Below, piece by piece: positions 42,747 through 51,878 of a stretch of DNA of 64,000 nt. Each line of letters opens with the position of its first letter. Position 1 is the first letter of the stretch. The stretch comes from Microcystis panniformis FACHB-1757 (GTDB lineage Bacteria; Cyanobacteriota; Cyanobacteriia; Cyanobacteriales; Microcystaceae). Below the pieces are notes generated by a model that was not told where the DNA came from, ran no database searches, and saw only the letters and a list, made by a program, of their open reading frames with translations. The position numbers were made by a program, and so were the translations under genes. The DNA is taken from NCBI RefSeq assembly GCF_001264245.1, contig NZ_CP011339.1, positions 1,550,001 through 1,614,000 of the forward strand, in the 5' to 3' direction.

Positions 42747-43610
42747 TCAATTTCCTCGCGACTTTTCTGGGGGAAATCGCTTTAAGAGTTGCTGCTTGGA
42801 ACAATGGAGAACTAAAGGAGTAAATTCTTCTGGGGACAGTTGTAAAATCCGGCTGATAATAGCTTGCAGTGGTGGGTCTAACTCACCAAAACGGACTCGG
42901 AGCAGGTTTTCCACCACCAGACGTTCCCCCTCTTGCAGACCCCGTTCTTCTCCTTCGGCCAGTGCCTCTTGATAGACTCTCGTTTGTTTTAAATCACTTA
43001 GTCCAAACATAGCTTCAATTTCCTCGCGACTTTTCTGGGGTAATTTGTAAATGATGATACTTTCGATTAGGTCAATTAACTGCCGTTGACTGGACTGGTC
43101 GGTGATTTCTTCTCTGGTGCGCTCGATTAGGGTTTGAGCAGTCCTCACCGCTGCTGTTTCCGACTCTACTACTAATTTAATCACACCAATTCCTAAGGAG
43201 GGATTGTCCCTTGGGGGCAATTCATCGAGATAAATGCGTCTAACGCTTGATAAATTGAGGATTTCGCCAAAATGCAGGGATTGTTCCCGTTCCACCCGAC
43301 GATGGGGATAAATGACGACAATTTGCCAGGGGTGGGGTGGTTGATATTGTTTTAAAAATAGGAACAATTCCGCAAAAAGTCGATAGTAGAGGGTGTCGTC
43401 TGGTTGGAACTGCACTTCCACTAGGTAGAGGGGTTGCTGAATATCTTCTCTGAGTGGTATAAATAAGCCATCGAGACGGAAAGAGAGTTGTTTCACCTCT
43501 TGGGAGGTGAATTGATAGTTTGCTGCTCCCGGTTGCGGTTGTCCGATTAGGTCAAAGAAACTGTCCGGAAAGCGCAGGAATATTTGGTAAAAGATACTGT
43601 CAGTTTTCAC
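42747..43610 (-). CDS. Rpn/DUF2887 family nuclease, tandem copy 3
   Basis: 287 residues, almost identical to copies 1 and 2 but without any GLER repeat: it reads EGEERGLQEGERLVVEN directly. It shares the ELDPPLQAIISRIL variant with copy 2 but the LVLHCSKQQ variant with copy 1, so the copies have exchanged sequence. It is the first of the series with respect to the minus-strand direction. Confidence 0.85.
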   Translation of the reverse strand: MKTDSIFYQIFLRFPDSFFDLIGQPQPGAANYQFTSQEVKQLSFRLDGLFIPLREDIQQPLYLVEVQFQPDDTLYYRLFAELFLFLKQYQPPHPWQIVVIYPHRRVEREQSLHFGEILNLSSVRRIYLDELPPRDNPSLGIGVIKLVVESETAAVRTAQTLIERTREEITDQSSQRQLIDLIESIIIYKLPQKSREEIEAMFGLSDLKQTRVYQEALAEGEERGLQEGERLVVENLLRVRFGELDPPLQAIISRILQLSPEEFTPLVLHCSKQQLLKRFPPEKSRGN

Positions 43611-43801
43611 GAGAAATCTCGCTTCTAGGGTTTATTGGCAGTTGCCGAATCGTTTGGCTAAACGGTTAATACTCTAGTATTAATAGACATTGTATAATTT
43701 TTTCTCCTTGCTGTCACCAACAAAAATCTAGGGGAGATGGCTCTTTTGCTGTATAATCGAGTCTTAATTTTAGGAATTGTCATTATATTTGAGGAAAATC
43801 T

Positions 43802-45319
43802 ATGAGTTGGACAGAAGGATATGTATCAGAAGTTAACTACACTAGCGGCTTTTACGGCGAGTTAAGTCCCCTAAAATTAGGTTTAGCGACTCTGATTAAA
43901 TCGATTCACCCCCCCGATTCCGGTCAAGAATTTACCTATTGTGAATTGGCCTGTGGTCAGGGTTTTACCACGAATATTTTAGCAGCTACCTATCCCCACG
44001 CCCAATTTTATGCCAATGATTTCAATCCTAGCCATATCGCCACTGCCAGAGATTTAGCAGCCAAGGCGGTAATGAAGAATATTCTTTTCTTTGATGATAG
44101 TTTTGAGGAATTTTTAGAGCGAGATTTACCTCAATTTGACTTCATCAGTCTGCACGGAATTTATAGCTGGATTAGTGCCAAAAACCGCCAAGCAATAGTT
44201 GATTTTATGCGCCGCAATCTCAAGGTGGGGGGATTAGTTTATATCTCCTATAATGCCCTGCCGGGTTGGTCAGCAGCGATGCCGATGCAAGCTTTAATGT
44301 TGCGCCATGGTCAACACAGTTCCGAACCAATTTTAACCCGCATTGAACAGGCACTTAATTTTACAGGAGAATTATTAGAGGCTAATGCTAGTTATTTTGC
44401 CCAAAATCCAATTTTAAAAAGTCGTTACGAGCGCCTAAAGGAACAAAATCGTTATTATTTAGCTCACGAGTATTTCAATCAGGAATGGAATTCTTTTTAC
44501 TTCGATGAAGTGGCGAAAGAATTAGAGGATGCTAAACTTAAATATGTGGGTTCCGCCCATATTAATGATCATATTGATATGGTCAATCTCTCCCCAGTTG
44601 CCCAAGAAAAATTAGCAAAAATCAGCGACCCAATCTATCGAGAAGTGGTGCGAGATTTCTTTGTTAATAGCCAATTCCGTCGTGATATTTTTATTCGAGG
44701 CTCTTTAGGTTTAACCAACCAAGAACAGCTTAAACAACTACAAGAAACCCGGTTTGCTCTACTTGTTAATCCCGCAAATATCAAGTTCGAGCAGCAGTTT
44801 CCCGTGGGAGAAGTTAAGTTACAGGAGGCAATTTATCAGCCAATTTGTCAGGTTTTGGCGGAATCTCCCCAAACTTTACTGCAACTACAAAATCACCCCA
44901 AAACCTCAAATATTAACTTAAATGGTCTTTACCAAGCTCTCGTGATTTTAACTGGTATTGGCTATATTCATCCTGCTGTGGATGAGCAAACTTGCCAACA
45001 ACGGAAACCATCTACTGATGCTTTTAATAATGCAGTGAAAGCTAAAGCAGTCTATAGTGAGGAATTAAGCTTTTTAGCTTCTCCTTTGATTGGGACTGGA
45101 GTAGTGGTCAATCGTTTAGAACAATTATTCCTCTTGGCTAAATCCTCTAACCAAGATGCCGTACAATTTGTTTGGCAAATTTTGGCAAGTCAAGGCAAAA
45201 AAGTGGTTAAAGACGGGAAAACTTTGGAAACAGAGGAGGAGAATATTACTCATCTGAAAACAGTGTACGAGCAGTTTAGTAAAGAACGTTTACTAACATT
45301 GCAAAAACTAGGTATTTAG
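43802..45319 (+). CDS. SAM-dependent methyltransferase with regulatory domain
   Basis: 505 residues. N-terminal class I methyltransferase: FTYCELACGQGFTTNILAAT (motif I), QFYANDFNPSHIATARDLAA, LPQFDFISLHGIYSWISAKN, LKVGGLVYISYNALPGWSA. The C-terminal ~280 residues match the 'methyltransferase regulatory domain' type, with KLKYVGSAHINDHIDMVNL and ETRFALLVNPANIKFEQQF, then a winged-helix-like tail. Substrate unknown; such genes are often near surface glycan clusters. It has TATAAT at 43752-43757, 45 bp before the start, and TGAGGAAA just ahead of the ATG. Not in an operon. Confidence 0.88.
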   Translation: MSWTEGYVSEVNYTSGFYGELSPLKLGLATLIKSIHPPDSGQEFTYCELACGQGFTTNILAATYPHAQFYANDFNPSHIATARDLAAKAVMKNILFFDDSFEEFLERDLPQFDFISLHGIYSWISAKNRQAIVDFMRRNLKVGGLVYISYNALPGWSAAMPMQALMLRHGQHSSEPILTRIEQALNFTGELLEANASYFAQNPILKSRYERLKEQNRYYLAHEYFNQEWNSFYFDEVAKELEDAKLKYVGSAHINDHIDMVNLSPVAQEKLAKISDPIYREVVRDFFVNSQFRRDIFIRGSLGLTNQEQLKQLQETRFALLVNPANIKFEQQFPVGEVKLQEAIYQPICQVLAESPQTLLQLQNHPKTSNINLNGLYQALVILTGIGYIHPAVDEQTCQQRKPSTDAFNNAVKAKAVYSEELSFLASPLIGTGVVVNRLEQLFLLAKSSNQDAVQFVWQILASQGKKVVKDGKTLETEEENITHLKTVYEQFSKERLLTLQKLGI

Positions 45320-45422
45320 TAAATACTAAGTAAGTGATCTCATTGTAACCAGCTACTTAGATAGGTGGTGCTTTATGACGGATTTTTACTTTCTACGTTT
45401 TACTACTTAGTTGATGATAGGT

Positions 45423-45665
45423 GGTGCGTTACGACGGATTGTTACTTTCAAGTCAAAGCAGTAATTTTTGCCGTCTAACGCACCCTACGTTTTACTACTT
45501 AGTGGTGCGTTACGACGGATTGTTACTTTCAAGTCAAAGCAGTAATTTTTGCCGTCTAACGCACCCTACGTTTTACTACTTAGTGGTGCGTTACGACGGA
45601 TTGTTACTTTCAAGTCAAAGCAGGAATTTCTGCCGTCTAACGCACCCTACGTTTTACTTAAATGG
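45423..45665. repeat. Three 81-bp direct repeats with inverse ends
   Basis: Exact period of 81 bp at 45423, 45504 and 45585 (last one slightly shorter and with two changes). Each unit begins GGTGCGTTACGACGG and has CCGTCTAACGCACC inside, so each can form a hairpin. A degenerate start of a further unit is at 45364-45420. Because 81 is 3 x 27, all frames stay open and a false 83-residue repeat protein appears. The rest of the gap (45666-45833) shows nothing. Confidence 0.88.
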
Positions 45666-45833
45666 TCATTAACAGAGTAACATCTACTAACTGCCTTGCT
45701 TTCACTAGCGGGAAATATTGACCCCGATAATTGCTACTTTTCTGGGGTATGGGGGGAAGCACCCAGAATCTGAGCTGCTTCCCCTATCTTGACTAATCTT
45801 TTGCCTTGACAAAACCTAGTTAAAAACGCCAAC

Positions 45834-46952
45834 CTAGCTAGGTTGCACGAGATTATTTAAGCCATAAACCACTTTAGCGGTGATAATCTTATCCTTATCG
45901 GTAAGTTCTTCTAACACCTCTTTTCCCTCGACTAAATAGCCGAAAACCGAATAACGACCATCCATGAGATTAAACCCCGGAGGAGTTAATTCATTATCGA
46001 ATTTAAAGAAAAAGAATTGCGAGGAACCTCCGTTAGGATTGGTATCCGGACGCGCTAGGGCCAACGCACCAAAAGCGTTAAAAGGCAAAGCGAGACTGGG
46101 CAAGTAAATCCCTAATTCTTCGAGAGTATTGCCATAAACTGGTTCTTCTTCCCCTTTAATCAAAATTTCCAAGGGAATAGAGCGATATTGCTTAGTTTTT
46201 GGGTCAAAAAAGCCTTCTTCTGCACCGACGGGGTCCCCGGTTTGGACAACGAAATTATCTTCGCTGCGAATGAAGGGTAAACCGTCATAAAAACCCCGTT
46301 GGACTAAATCCACAAAGTTACCCCCATTAACCGGAGCGCTGTAACCATCCACAACGATGGTTAAATCTCCTTTGGTGGTCTGCATCTCTACGGTGGCGCG
46401 TCCTCGCAATTGCGGCAAGTTAGCGTATTCCGGGGGAACGTTAAAGGGAAAACCCACTACCATTAATTCTTCTAAAGCAGTGATATTATTGAGTAATTCG
46501 CGTCTGGTTGACCAAACTGCCTCTTTATCCTTCGCTTCTACGGCCGTATCCAGGGCTGCCACTTCCGTTTTCAGTTTTTCGATTAATTCCTCCCCTTGGC
46601 TTGTACTGGCTTCGGGAACACTATCTAAGATAGCCTTGCTTTTGGTAGAAAGGGTATAATTGGCATCCTTGACATCTTTTTTAATCGGACTCCAACGCTT
46701 GGCCCGCAGATGTTTGGCAATATCTTCGATCGATTGTTGCACTTGACGAATTGGTTTATTATCTATGGGTAAGGCATTGCGTAAAATAGCAGTGGGATCC
46801 GTTACCGCGTCACCCTGAGCAAGCACAGCTAAAGCAGGAGCAGTCCCCTTAACCGTGAACAGACTTAAGATTAAAAATAGTGCTAGGGCGATACTAGCAC
46901 CGCTTTTTAAGAAAAATTTGCCCCATTCCCGTAATCTTGTCTTTATTTTCAT
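45834..46952 (-). CDS. Lumenal cyclophilin-type peptidyl-prolyl isomerase (CYP38/TLP40-like)
   Basis: 372 residues. An N-terminal export signal (FLKSGASIALALFLILSLFT) and a helical domain (about 60-170: DPTAILRNALPIDNKPIRQV, EELIEKLKTEVAALDTAVEA) precede the cyclophilin domain (VEMQTTKGDLTIVVDGYSAP, VNGGNFVDLVQRGFYDGLPF, PNGGSSQFFFF, YSVFGYLVEGKEVLEEL). The layout matches plant CYP38/TLP40 and its cyanobacterial homologues, which help assemble photosystem II; several isomerase residues are replaced in that group, and the helical domain may mask the active site. About 180 bp between its stop and the 81-bp repeats. Single gene. Confidence 0.9.
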   Translation of the reverse strand: MKIKTRLREWGKFFLKSGASIALALFLILSLFTVKGTAPALAVLAQGDAVTDPTAILRNALPIDNKPIRQVQQSIEDIAKHLRAKRWSPIKKDVKDANYTLSTKSKAILDSVPEASTSQGEELIEKLKTEVAALDTAVEAKDKEAVWSTRRELLNNITALEELMVVGFPFNVPPEYANLPQLRGRATVEMQTTKGDLTIVVDGYSAPVNGGNFVDLVQRGFYDGLPFIRSEDNFVVQTGDPVGAEEGFFDPKTKQYRSIPLEILIKGEEEPVYGNTLEELGIYLPSLALPFNAFGALALARPDTNPNGGSSQFFFFKFDNELTPPGFNLMDGRYSVFGYLVEGKEVLEELTDKDKIITAKVVYGLNNLVQPS

Positions 46953-47042
46953 ATTTTGGTCGGTTCCTCAATGGCTATACCTATCCAAAATACTTGTAGG
47001 CTTTTAGGGGAACCCTTGTCAATAGCTGAGAAAACTGATCGA

Positions 47043-47300
47043 AGCCATTATCAGTTATCAGTTATCAGTTATCAGATGTGAGTTTTCAGTTCACCCATTA
47101 CTGTTTACTGAAAAAAGGCTCCCCACTTCCCCACCTCCCCAATTCCCCACCTCCCCAATTCCCCAATTCCCCACCTCCCCACTCCCCCACTTCCCCACCT
47201 CCCCACCTCCCCACTTCCCCAATTCCCCACTTCCCCAATTCCCCACTTCCCCACTTCCCCAATTCCCCAATTCCCCAATTCATAATTTATAATTTATAAT
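47043..47300. repeat. Heptamer array and pyrimidine-rich CCCCAATTCCCC tract
   Basis: CAGTTAT units (47050-47073), then about 160 bp made almost only of CCCCACTTCCCC, CCCCACCTCCCC and CCCCAATTCCCC units (47118-47281), then tandem ATAATTTAT (47282-47300). The two strands are strongly biased (C/T against G/A). A shorter relative is at 2100-2140 in the other orientation. The tract runs up to 45 bp before the RuBisCO-like gene. Confidence 0.85.
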
Positions 47301-47324
47301 TCCCACTCCCTTTTTTTACCTTTT

Positions 47325-48485
47325 ATGACTATTATTGTCGATTATCGCTTTCCTCCCGCTATTAATGCCGAAAAACAGGCAAAAACGATCGCTATCGGTC
47401 AAACCGCTGGCACTTGGAGCGAGCGCCACGGTCATCGTCAAGAGCAGCTGCAACAACACCTAGGGGAAGTGGTGGGGATCAGGGAGGAAGCCGACGGTTA
47501 TAAGGTGGCTAGGGTGCGTTTTCCCGAGATAAACGTTGAAAATGACATCGCCAGTCTTTTAACCATGATTTTCGGCAAATATTCCATGGCTGGAGCCGGA
47601 AAAGTGGTGGGGGTGTACCTACCCGAAAACTACGGCACAAAAGCCAAGGTGGGAATCACAGGAATTAGGCAACGTTTGGGGGTTTATGATCGACCTCTAG
47701 TCATGGCAATTTTTAAACCCGCTTTAGGACTATCGGCGCAAGATCACGCCGATATCCTGCGAGAAGTAGCTTTTGCTGGCTTAGACGTGATTAAAGATGA
47801 TGAAATCATGGCGGATCTTCCCGTGGCTCCCACCCACGAGCGCCTAGATTGTTGTCGGCGGGTTTTGGAGGAAGTGCGGCAGCAAACCGGTAGAAATGTT
47901 CTCTATGCGGTCAATGTCACTGGAAAAGCGGACGAATTGCAGAGAAAAGCCCGTTTATTAGTGAAACATGGGGCTAATGCCCTGTTATTAAACGTTCTGA
48001 CCTACGGTTTTTCCGTTTTAGAAGCTTTAGCCAGTGATCCAGCGATCGATGTTCCTATTTTCGCCCATCCTGCCTTTGCTGGAGCGATGTGTGCCGGTAG
48101 CGATACGGGATTAGCCTATTCTGTGGTTTTGGGGACGATGATGGCCCACGCGGGAGCCGATGCAGTGCTATATCCCGCCGCTTATGGTAGTTTACCCTTC
48201 GACCCCCAGGAGGAAGGCAAAATTCGCGATATTTTGCGCGATAGAAACGTTTTTCCGGTTCCCTCGGCCGGCATTCGTCCCGGTATTGTTCCCCAGGTCC
48301 TTGGGGATTACGGACGTAATGTTATCCTCAATGCGGGAACCGGAATTATGGACCACCCATGGGGACCGGCCAGTGGTGTGAGAGCTTTTTTTGAAGCTTT
48401 AGGGAGAGTGGAAGCGGGTGAGTCTTTTGATCCCGCTAATTTGCCCGAAGGAGCCTTAAAACAGGCAATTCTAGAGTGGGGTTAA
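47325..48485 (+). CDS. mtnW: RuBisCO-like protein (2,3-diketo-5-methylthiopentyl-1-P enolase)
   Basis: 386 residues. RuBisCO large-chain fold but of the RuBisCO-like type: FKPALGLS (K131 equals the proton-shuttling lysine of RuBisCO, while the second lysine is replaced by A133), AGLDVIKDDEIM (K157, D159, E160 metal/carbamate motif kept), and GSDTGLAYSVVLGT in the phosphate-binding loop area. The RuBisCO loop-6 lysine motif is not conserved. Microcystis RuBisCO-like protein is known to act in methionine salvage on 2,3-diketo-5-methylthiopentyl-1-phosphate. No other salvage gene (mtnK, mtnA, mtnB) is visible nearby, and the gene sits alone next to a low-complexity tract. Confidence 0.92.
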   Translation: MTIIVDYRFPPAINAEKQAKTIAIGQTAGTWSERHGHRQEQLQQHLGEVVGIREEADGYKVARVRFPEINVENDIASLLTMIFGKYSMAGAGKVVGVYLPENYGTKAKVGITGIRQRLGVYDRPLVMAIFKPALGLSAQDHADILREVAFAGLDVIKDDEIMADLPVAPTHERLDCCRRVLEEVRQQTGRNVLYAVNVTGKADELQRKARLLVKHGANALLLNVLTYGFSVLEALASDPAIDVPIFAHPAFAGAMCAGSDTGLAYSVVLGTMMAHAGADAVLYPAAYGSLPFDPQEEGKIRDILRDRNVFPVPSAGIRPGIVPQVLGDYGRNVILNAGTGIMDHPWGPASGVRAFFEALGRVEAGESFDPANLPEGALKQAILEWG

Positions 48486-48540
48486 GAGCAACTTTTTCAA
48501 ATGCACTATAAAGACATTTTGTCAAGCATTTTTAGAAAAT

Positions 48541-49824
48541 TTAACAAATAACTTCCCGTTTTAGATAGGGTTGCAGCACTTCCGGCACTTTTACCGTCCC
48601 GTCTGCCTGTTGATAATTTTCTAGGACAGCAGCCATAGTACGACCGATCGCTAATCCCGAACCGTTGAGGGTGTGGACAAAATTAGTGCCTTTTTGCCCT
48701 TTTTCTTTAAAGCGAATATTTGCCCGTCGTGCCTGAAAGTCTCTAAAATTAGAACAACTGGAAATTTCCCGATAGGTATTAGCCGAAGGTAGCCACACTT
48801 CTAAGTCATAACATTTAGCAGCCGAAAAACCCAAGTCACCGCTACACAATTCAATCACCCGATAGGGCAACTGTAAAGCTTGCAGGATTGCCTCCGCATT
48901 AGCGACTAAATTTTCGTGTTCCTGAGCAGAAGCGTCAGGATGGACGATTTTGACCATTTCCACCTTATTAAATTGATGCAAACGGATCAAGCCCCTCGTA
49001 TCTTTGCCATAGCTGCCCGCTTCTCGACGAAAACAAGGGGTATAGGCACAGTGTTTAATCGGTAATTGCTCCGATGAGAGGATTTCATCGCGATAGAGGT
49101 TAGTTACAGGTACTTCTGCCGTTGGTGCTAACCAAAGCTCATCATCTCGACATTTAAAGCTTTCTTCCGCGAATTTTGGCAGTTGTCCCGTCCCGCGCAG
49201 GGAGTCACTATTAATCAGAATTGGCGGTAAAACTTCTGTATAACCGGCGACAATATGGCGATCGAGCATAAAATTAATTAAAGCTCTTTCTAGGGCTGCC
49301 CCGAGCGCGATAAGATTAACAAAACGACTCTGGGCGATCTTTACTGCCCGTTCAAAGTCTAAAATGCCCAATTTTTCCCCAATTTCCCAGTGAGGCAAAA
49401 TATTCGGGTTGGTGGGTTTATATTCCTCTCCCCAGCGTTTGACTTCGACATTTTCCCGTTCATCCTTACCGATAGGAGTGGTTTCACTGGGTAAATTGGG
49501 TAAATCTAAGATTTTTTGGTCAATGGCCGCTTTAATCTCTTTTTCCTGCGGTTCTAATTGAGCTAGTTTACTTTTAATCTCGTTTCCTTCTGTTTTCATT
49601 GCCAAAATTTCGGGACTGTTGACATCGCTGCCACTTTTCACTTTTTGTCCCACCAGTTTACCGATTTCGTTACCCCGGGCCTGTAAACTGCTGCGTTCTA
49701 ACTCTAAAGCCTTCTGTTGTTGATTTAACTGAAGAATAGGGGCAATATCATAACTCCCTCCCCGACTATCTAAGCGTTTCTGTACTTCCTCTGGATTTTC
49801 TCTAATTTGCTTTAGGTCTAACAT
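48541..49824 (-). CDS. serS: Seryl-tRNA synthetase
   Basis: About 427 residues. Charges tRNA-Ser. The start MLDLKQIRENPEEVQKRLDS opens the N-terminal helical arm (ILQLNQQQKALELERSSLQA, then ALMKTEGNEIKSKLAQLEPQ-like). Class II motifs are present: motif 1 LINFMLDRH and GYTEVLPPIL, motif 2 CFRREAGSYGKDTRGLIRLH, QFNKVE, and motif 3 NGSGLAIGRTMAAVLENYQ. I choose ATG 49824, since the longer frame from 49899 only adds an unrelated 25-residue tail. The gene is convergent with the RuBisCO-like gene. Confidence 0.96.
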   Translation of the reverse strand: MLDLKQIRENPEEVQKRLDSRGGSYDIAPILQLNQQQKALELERSSLQARGNEIGKLVGQKVKSGSDVNSPEILAMKTEGNEIKSKLAQLEPQEKEIKAAIDQKILDLPNLPSETTPIGKDERENVEVKRWGEEYKPTNPNILPHWEIGEKLGILDFERAVKIAQSRFVNLIALGAALERALINFMLDRHIVAGYTEVLPPILINSDSLRGTGQLPKFAEESFKCRDDELWLAPTAEVPVTNLYRDEILSSEQLPIKHCAYTPCFRREAGSYGKDTRGLIRLHQFNKVEMVKIVHPDASAQEHENLVANAEAILQALQLPYRVIELCSGDLGFSAAKCYDLEVWLPSANTYREISSCSNFRDFQARRANIRFKEKGQKGTNFVHTLNGSGLAIGRTMAAVLENYQQADGTVKVPEVLQPYLKREVIC

Positions 49825-50124
49825 GGTAAGTGGGTGGGTGGAATTAAATATAAGATGAACGTAGGTTGGGTTGAAGCATGAAACCCAACGCCCGATCATG
49901 TTACGCTACCGCTAACCCATCCTACAAATAATTGTGCCTCCCTACTTACGAGTCAGTAAAAAGTAAAAATTAAGTGGGGGAGTCGGGGAATCGGCAGCCT
50001 GAGGGGAAATGTTGTCAACCGCTAACCAATCGTCAATAATAACTCAAAACTTCACTAAAATATCGGTTAAAAGCCGCCGGTAAAATTAGCGGTATATTGA
50101 ATTGTGGTGTTTGGAGTAAGTCTC

Positions 50125-50727
50125 ATGCTCAAGTATCTGCCTGTTAAATTACTGCGTTTTTTAGCGATTAGCTGTCTTGTAACGTTAATTTCTCTAGGAT
50201 TTGACCGTTTACACCCCGTTAAAGCTAATCCCACCCTCATAGCTCAAAATGCTTGGGCCGGGGCCTCCTTCCCCGTGGAAAACTTTCAAACCTATACCTC
50301 TGGTTTCGGTTATCGTTCCTCTCCCATGGATGGCAGTCAACAATTTCATGCCGGGTTAGATATGGCCGCACCCTTGGGCAGTTATATTCGCAATTGGTGG
50401 ACCGGCAGAATCGTCGAGTTATCGGATCATACAGGCTGTGGCACCATGATTAAGATGCAATCCGGTCAATGGACACATATTTATTGTCATCTCATGGGTT
50501 CGGTTCAATCCGATAGCCGCGGTACTTTTTTGATTGACATGGAAGGAGGAATCGTCCTTACTCTCGGTCAGGATATACCGGCAGGGGCGCGCATGGCTAG
50601 AGTGGGAATGAGCGGACGCACCACCGGACCACACCTGCACTGGGGACTGATGTACGGCAATCAATACGTTGACCCCGCTTTGGTTTTAAATGCTATGTAC
50701 GGTTCTAATCCTTCGGGTAATAGTTAA
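50125..50727 (+). CDS. Exported M23-family peptidase-like protein
   Basis: About 200 residues. The start MLKYLPVKLLRFLAISCLVT gives a signal peptide. The M23 fold follows: SGFGYRSSPMDGSQQFHAGL, DMAAPLGSYI (HxxxD), GTMIKMQSGQWTHIYCHLM, and TTGPHLHWGLMYG (HxH). Zinc ligands are present, so it may be active on peptidoglycan. It is small and lacks the long linker of the other M23 protein (15324-16568). I choose ATG 50125; the GTG at 50104 adds seven residues before the hydrophobic segment. Stand-alone gene. Confidence 0.88.
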   Translation: MLKYLPVKLLRFLAISCLVTLISLGFDRLHPVKANPTLIAQNAWAGASFPVENFQTYTSGFGYRSSPMDGSQQFHAGLDMAAPLGSYIRNWWTGRIVELSDHTGCGTMIKMQSGQWTHIYCHLMGSVQSDSRGTFLIDMEGGIVLTLGQDIPAGARMARVGMSGRTTGPHLHWGLMYGNQYVDPALVLNAMYGSNPSGNS

Positions 50728-50853
50728 GGGAAAAGGGGAATCAGAAAATCTGCGATCGCATTCTGTGGAGAAAAAACATCGCTGCCCGGATTTAGTGAAT
50801 AACGAGGGACACTGCTAAAATTAAGCTGATCGATTCAGGTATATCCAGATAAA

Positions 50854-51816
50854 ATGCGAATATTAACCCTTGTACCGGGAGGAATTAGCAATCAACTGCT
50901 GTTTTTTCCCACTCTAGAAACCCTCCAGCAAACTTACCCCCAAAGCAGCATTGATGTTTTGGTCGAACCTAGAGCAAAGGCTGCCTATCGTCTCTGTCCC
51001 CAGGTTAGGGAAGTGCTTTTATTTGACTATCGAGATCAGTACGGATTAGCGGATTATTTAAATATTTTGGGAGTAATTCGGGACCGGGAGTACGAAATCG
51101 CCATTAGTCTCACCAATCGTCCTGCTATCAACCTTTTACTCTGGTTAAATGGTGTTCTTAACCGTATAGGCTATGAAAATAATGGCAGCTGGTTCTTATC
51201 GCAACAAGTCCCCCGGCCAACGGAAGGCTATCTAGCGGATAATTATCACGCACTGGTCAAAGGTTTAAAGATTGCCGCACCCTGTCCACCTTTAAAAATA
51301 ACATTGAATCGGGATGATATCGATTGGGCCCAAATGGAGCAGCAACGCCTCAATATCAAGGATAGCGGCTATATTCTCCTCTACGCCGGCGGTAGCGATA
51401 TCAGCATCAGCCAAGGACTGGAAACGCTTTATCCCCTAGAGAGTTGGCTAGAAATTATCCAAGGCATTCGCCATCAACAACCGGATTTGCCAATTGTCGC
51501 AATCCAGGGAGAACTGGATGAAGCTTGGGTTTTAGCCCTCAAAGCCATGGATAATAACTTAAAAGTGTCGAGAACGGCCGATATCGGTAAAATGGCGGCT
51601 ATGATCGCCGGTGCTAATTTATTGTTAGCTACCGAAAGTGTCCCTTTACAGTTAGCCGTGGCCGTGGGAACCTATACCCTCTCTCTGCTGGTTCCTTCGT
51701 TGTCTAAGAGAGTTTTACCGAGCGGGGGAGAGCGTCATCGATATATTGAAGCTAATACGGGAAAAGTCGCCGATATTACTCCCGAAACTGTCCTGAAAAA
51801 GATTTGGGGCCGGTAA
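50854..51816 (+). CDS. Glycosyltransferase family 9 (heptosyltransferase-like)
   Basis: 320 residues. GT9 features: MRILTLVPGGISNQLLFFPT, LETLQQTYPQSSIDVLVEPR, AYRLCPQVREVLLFD, then a C-terminal part with ILLYAGGSDISISQG (nucleotide-sugar region) and MIAGANLLLATESVPLQLAV, AVGTYTLSLLVPS. In other bacteria GT9 enzymes add heptoses to lipopolysaccharide core. The usual GxxGD start is replaced by PGGISNQ, as in related cyanobacterial members. The acceptor is unknown. Convergent with the YceD gene. Confidence 0.88.
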   Translation: MRILTLVPGGISNQLLFFPTLETLQQTYPQSSIDVLVEPRAKAAYRLCPQVREVLLFDYRDQYGLADYLNILGVIRDREYEIAISLTNRPAINLLLWLNGVLNRIGYENNGSWFLSQQVPRPTEGYLADNYHALVKGLKIAAPCPPLKITLNRDDIDWAQMEQQRLNIKDSGYILLYAGGSDISISQGLETLYPLESWLEIIQGIRHQQPDLPIVAIQGELDEAWVLALKAMDNNLKVSRTADIGKMAAMIAGANLLLATESVPLQLAVAVGTYTLSLLVPSLSKRVLPSGGERHRYIEANTGKVADITPETVLKKIWGR

Positions 51817-51878
51817 ATAATCAGGTTTCGATCGCTTTTCTCTGGGATCGAAACCCGAAAAAAAATCAGCATCAAAGC

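Larger units (their letters stand above)
40420..43710 (-). repeat. Three-fold tandem duplication (~1.08-1.14 kb units)
   Basis: Each unit contains one Rpn gene, the spacer with TAGACATTGTATAATTTTTT and CTAAACGGTTAATACTC, and the GTAGGGTTAATTCATGAATT palindrome with GATAAGGGGGG modules. Start-to-start distances are 1143 bp (41384 to 42527) and 1083 bp (42527 to 43610). The 60-bp difference equals five 12-bp units (TAGACCCCGTTC), which is the GLER coding repeat: copies have 4, 5 and 0. Confidence 0.9.

Noticed and set aside
45421..45672. An 83-residue repeat protein in the 81-bp tandem array
   Set aside because: The frame is open only because the DNA period is a multiple of three; no ribosome site, and the units look like palindromic repeats.
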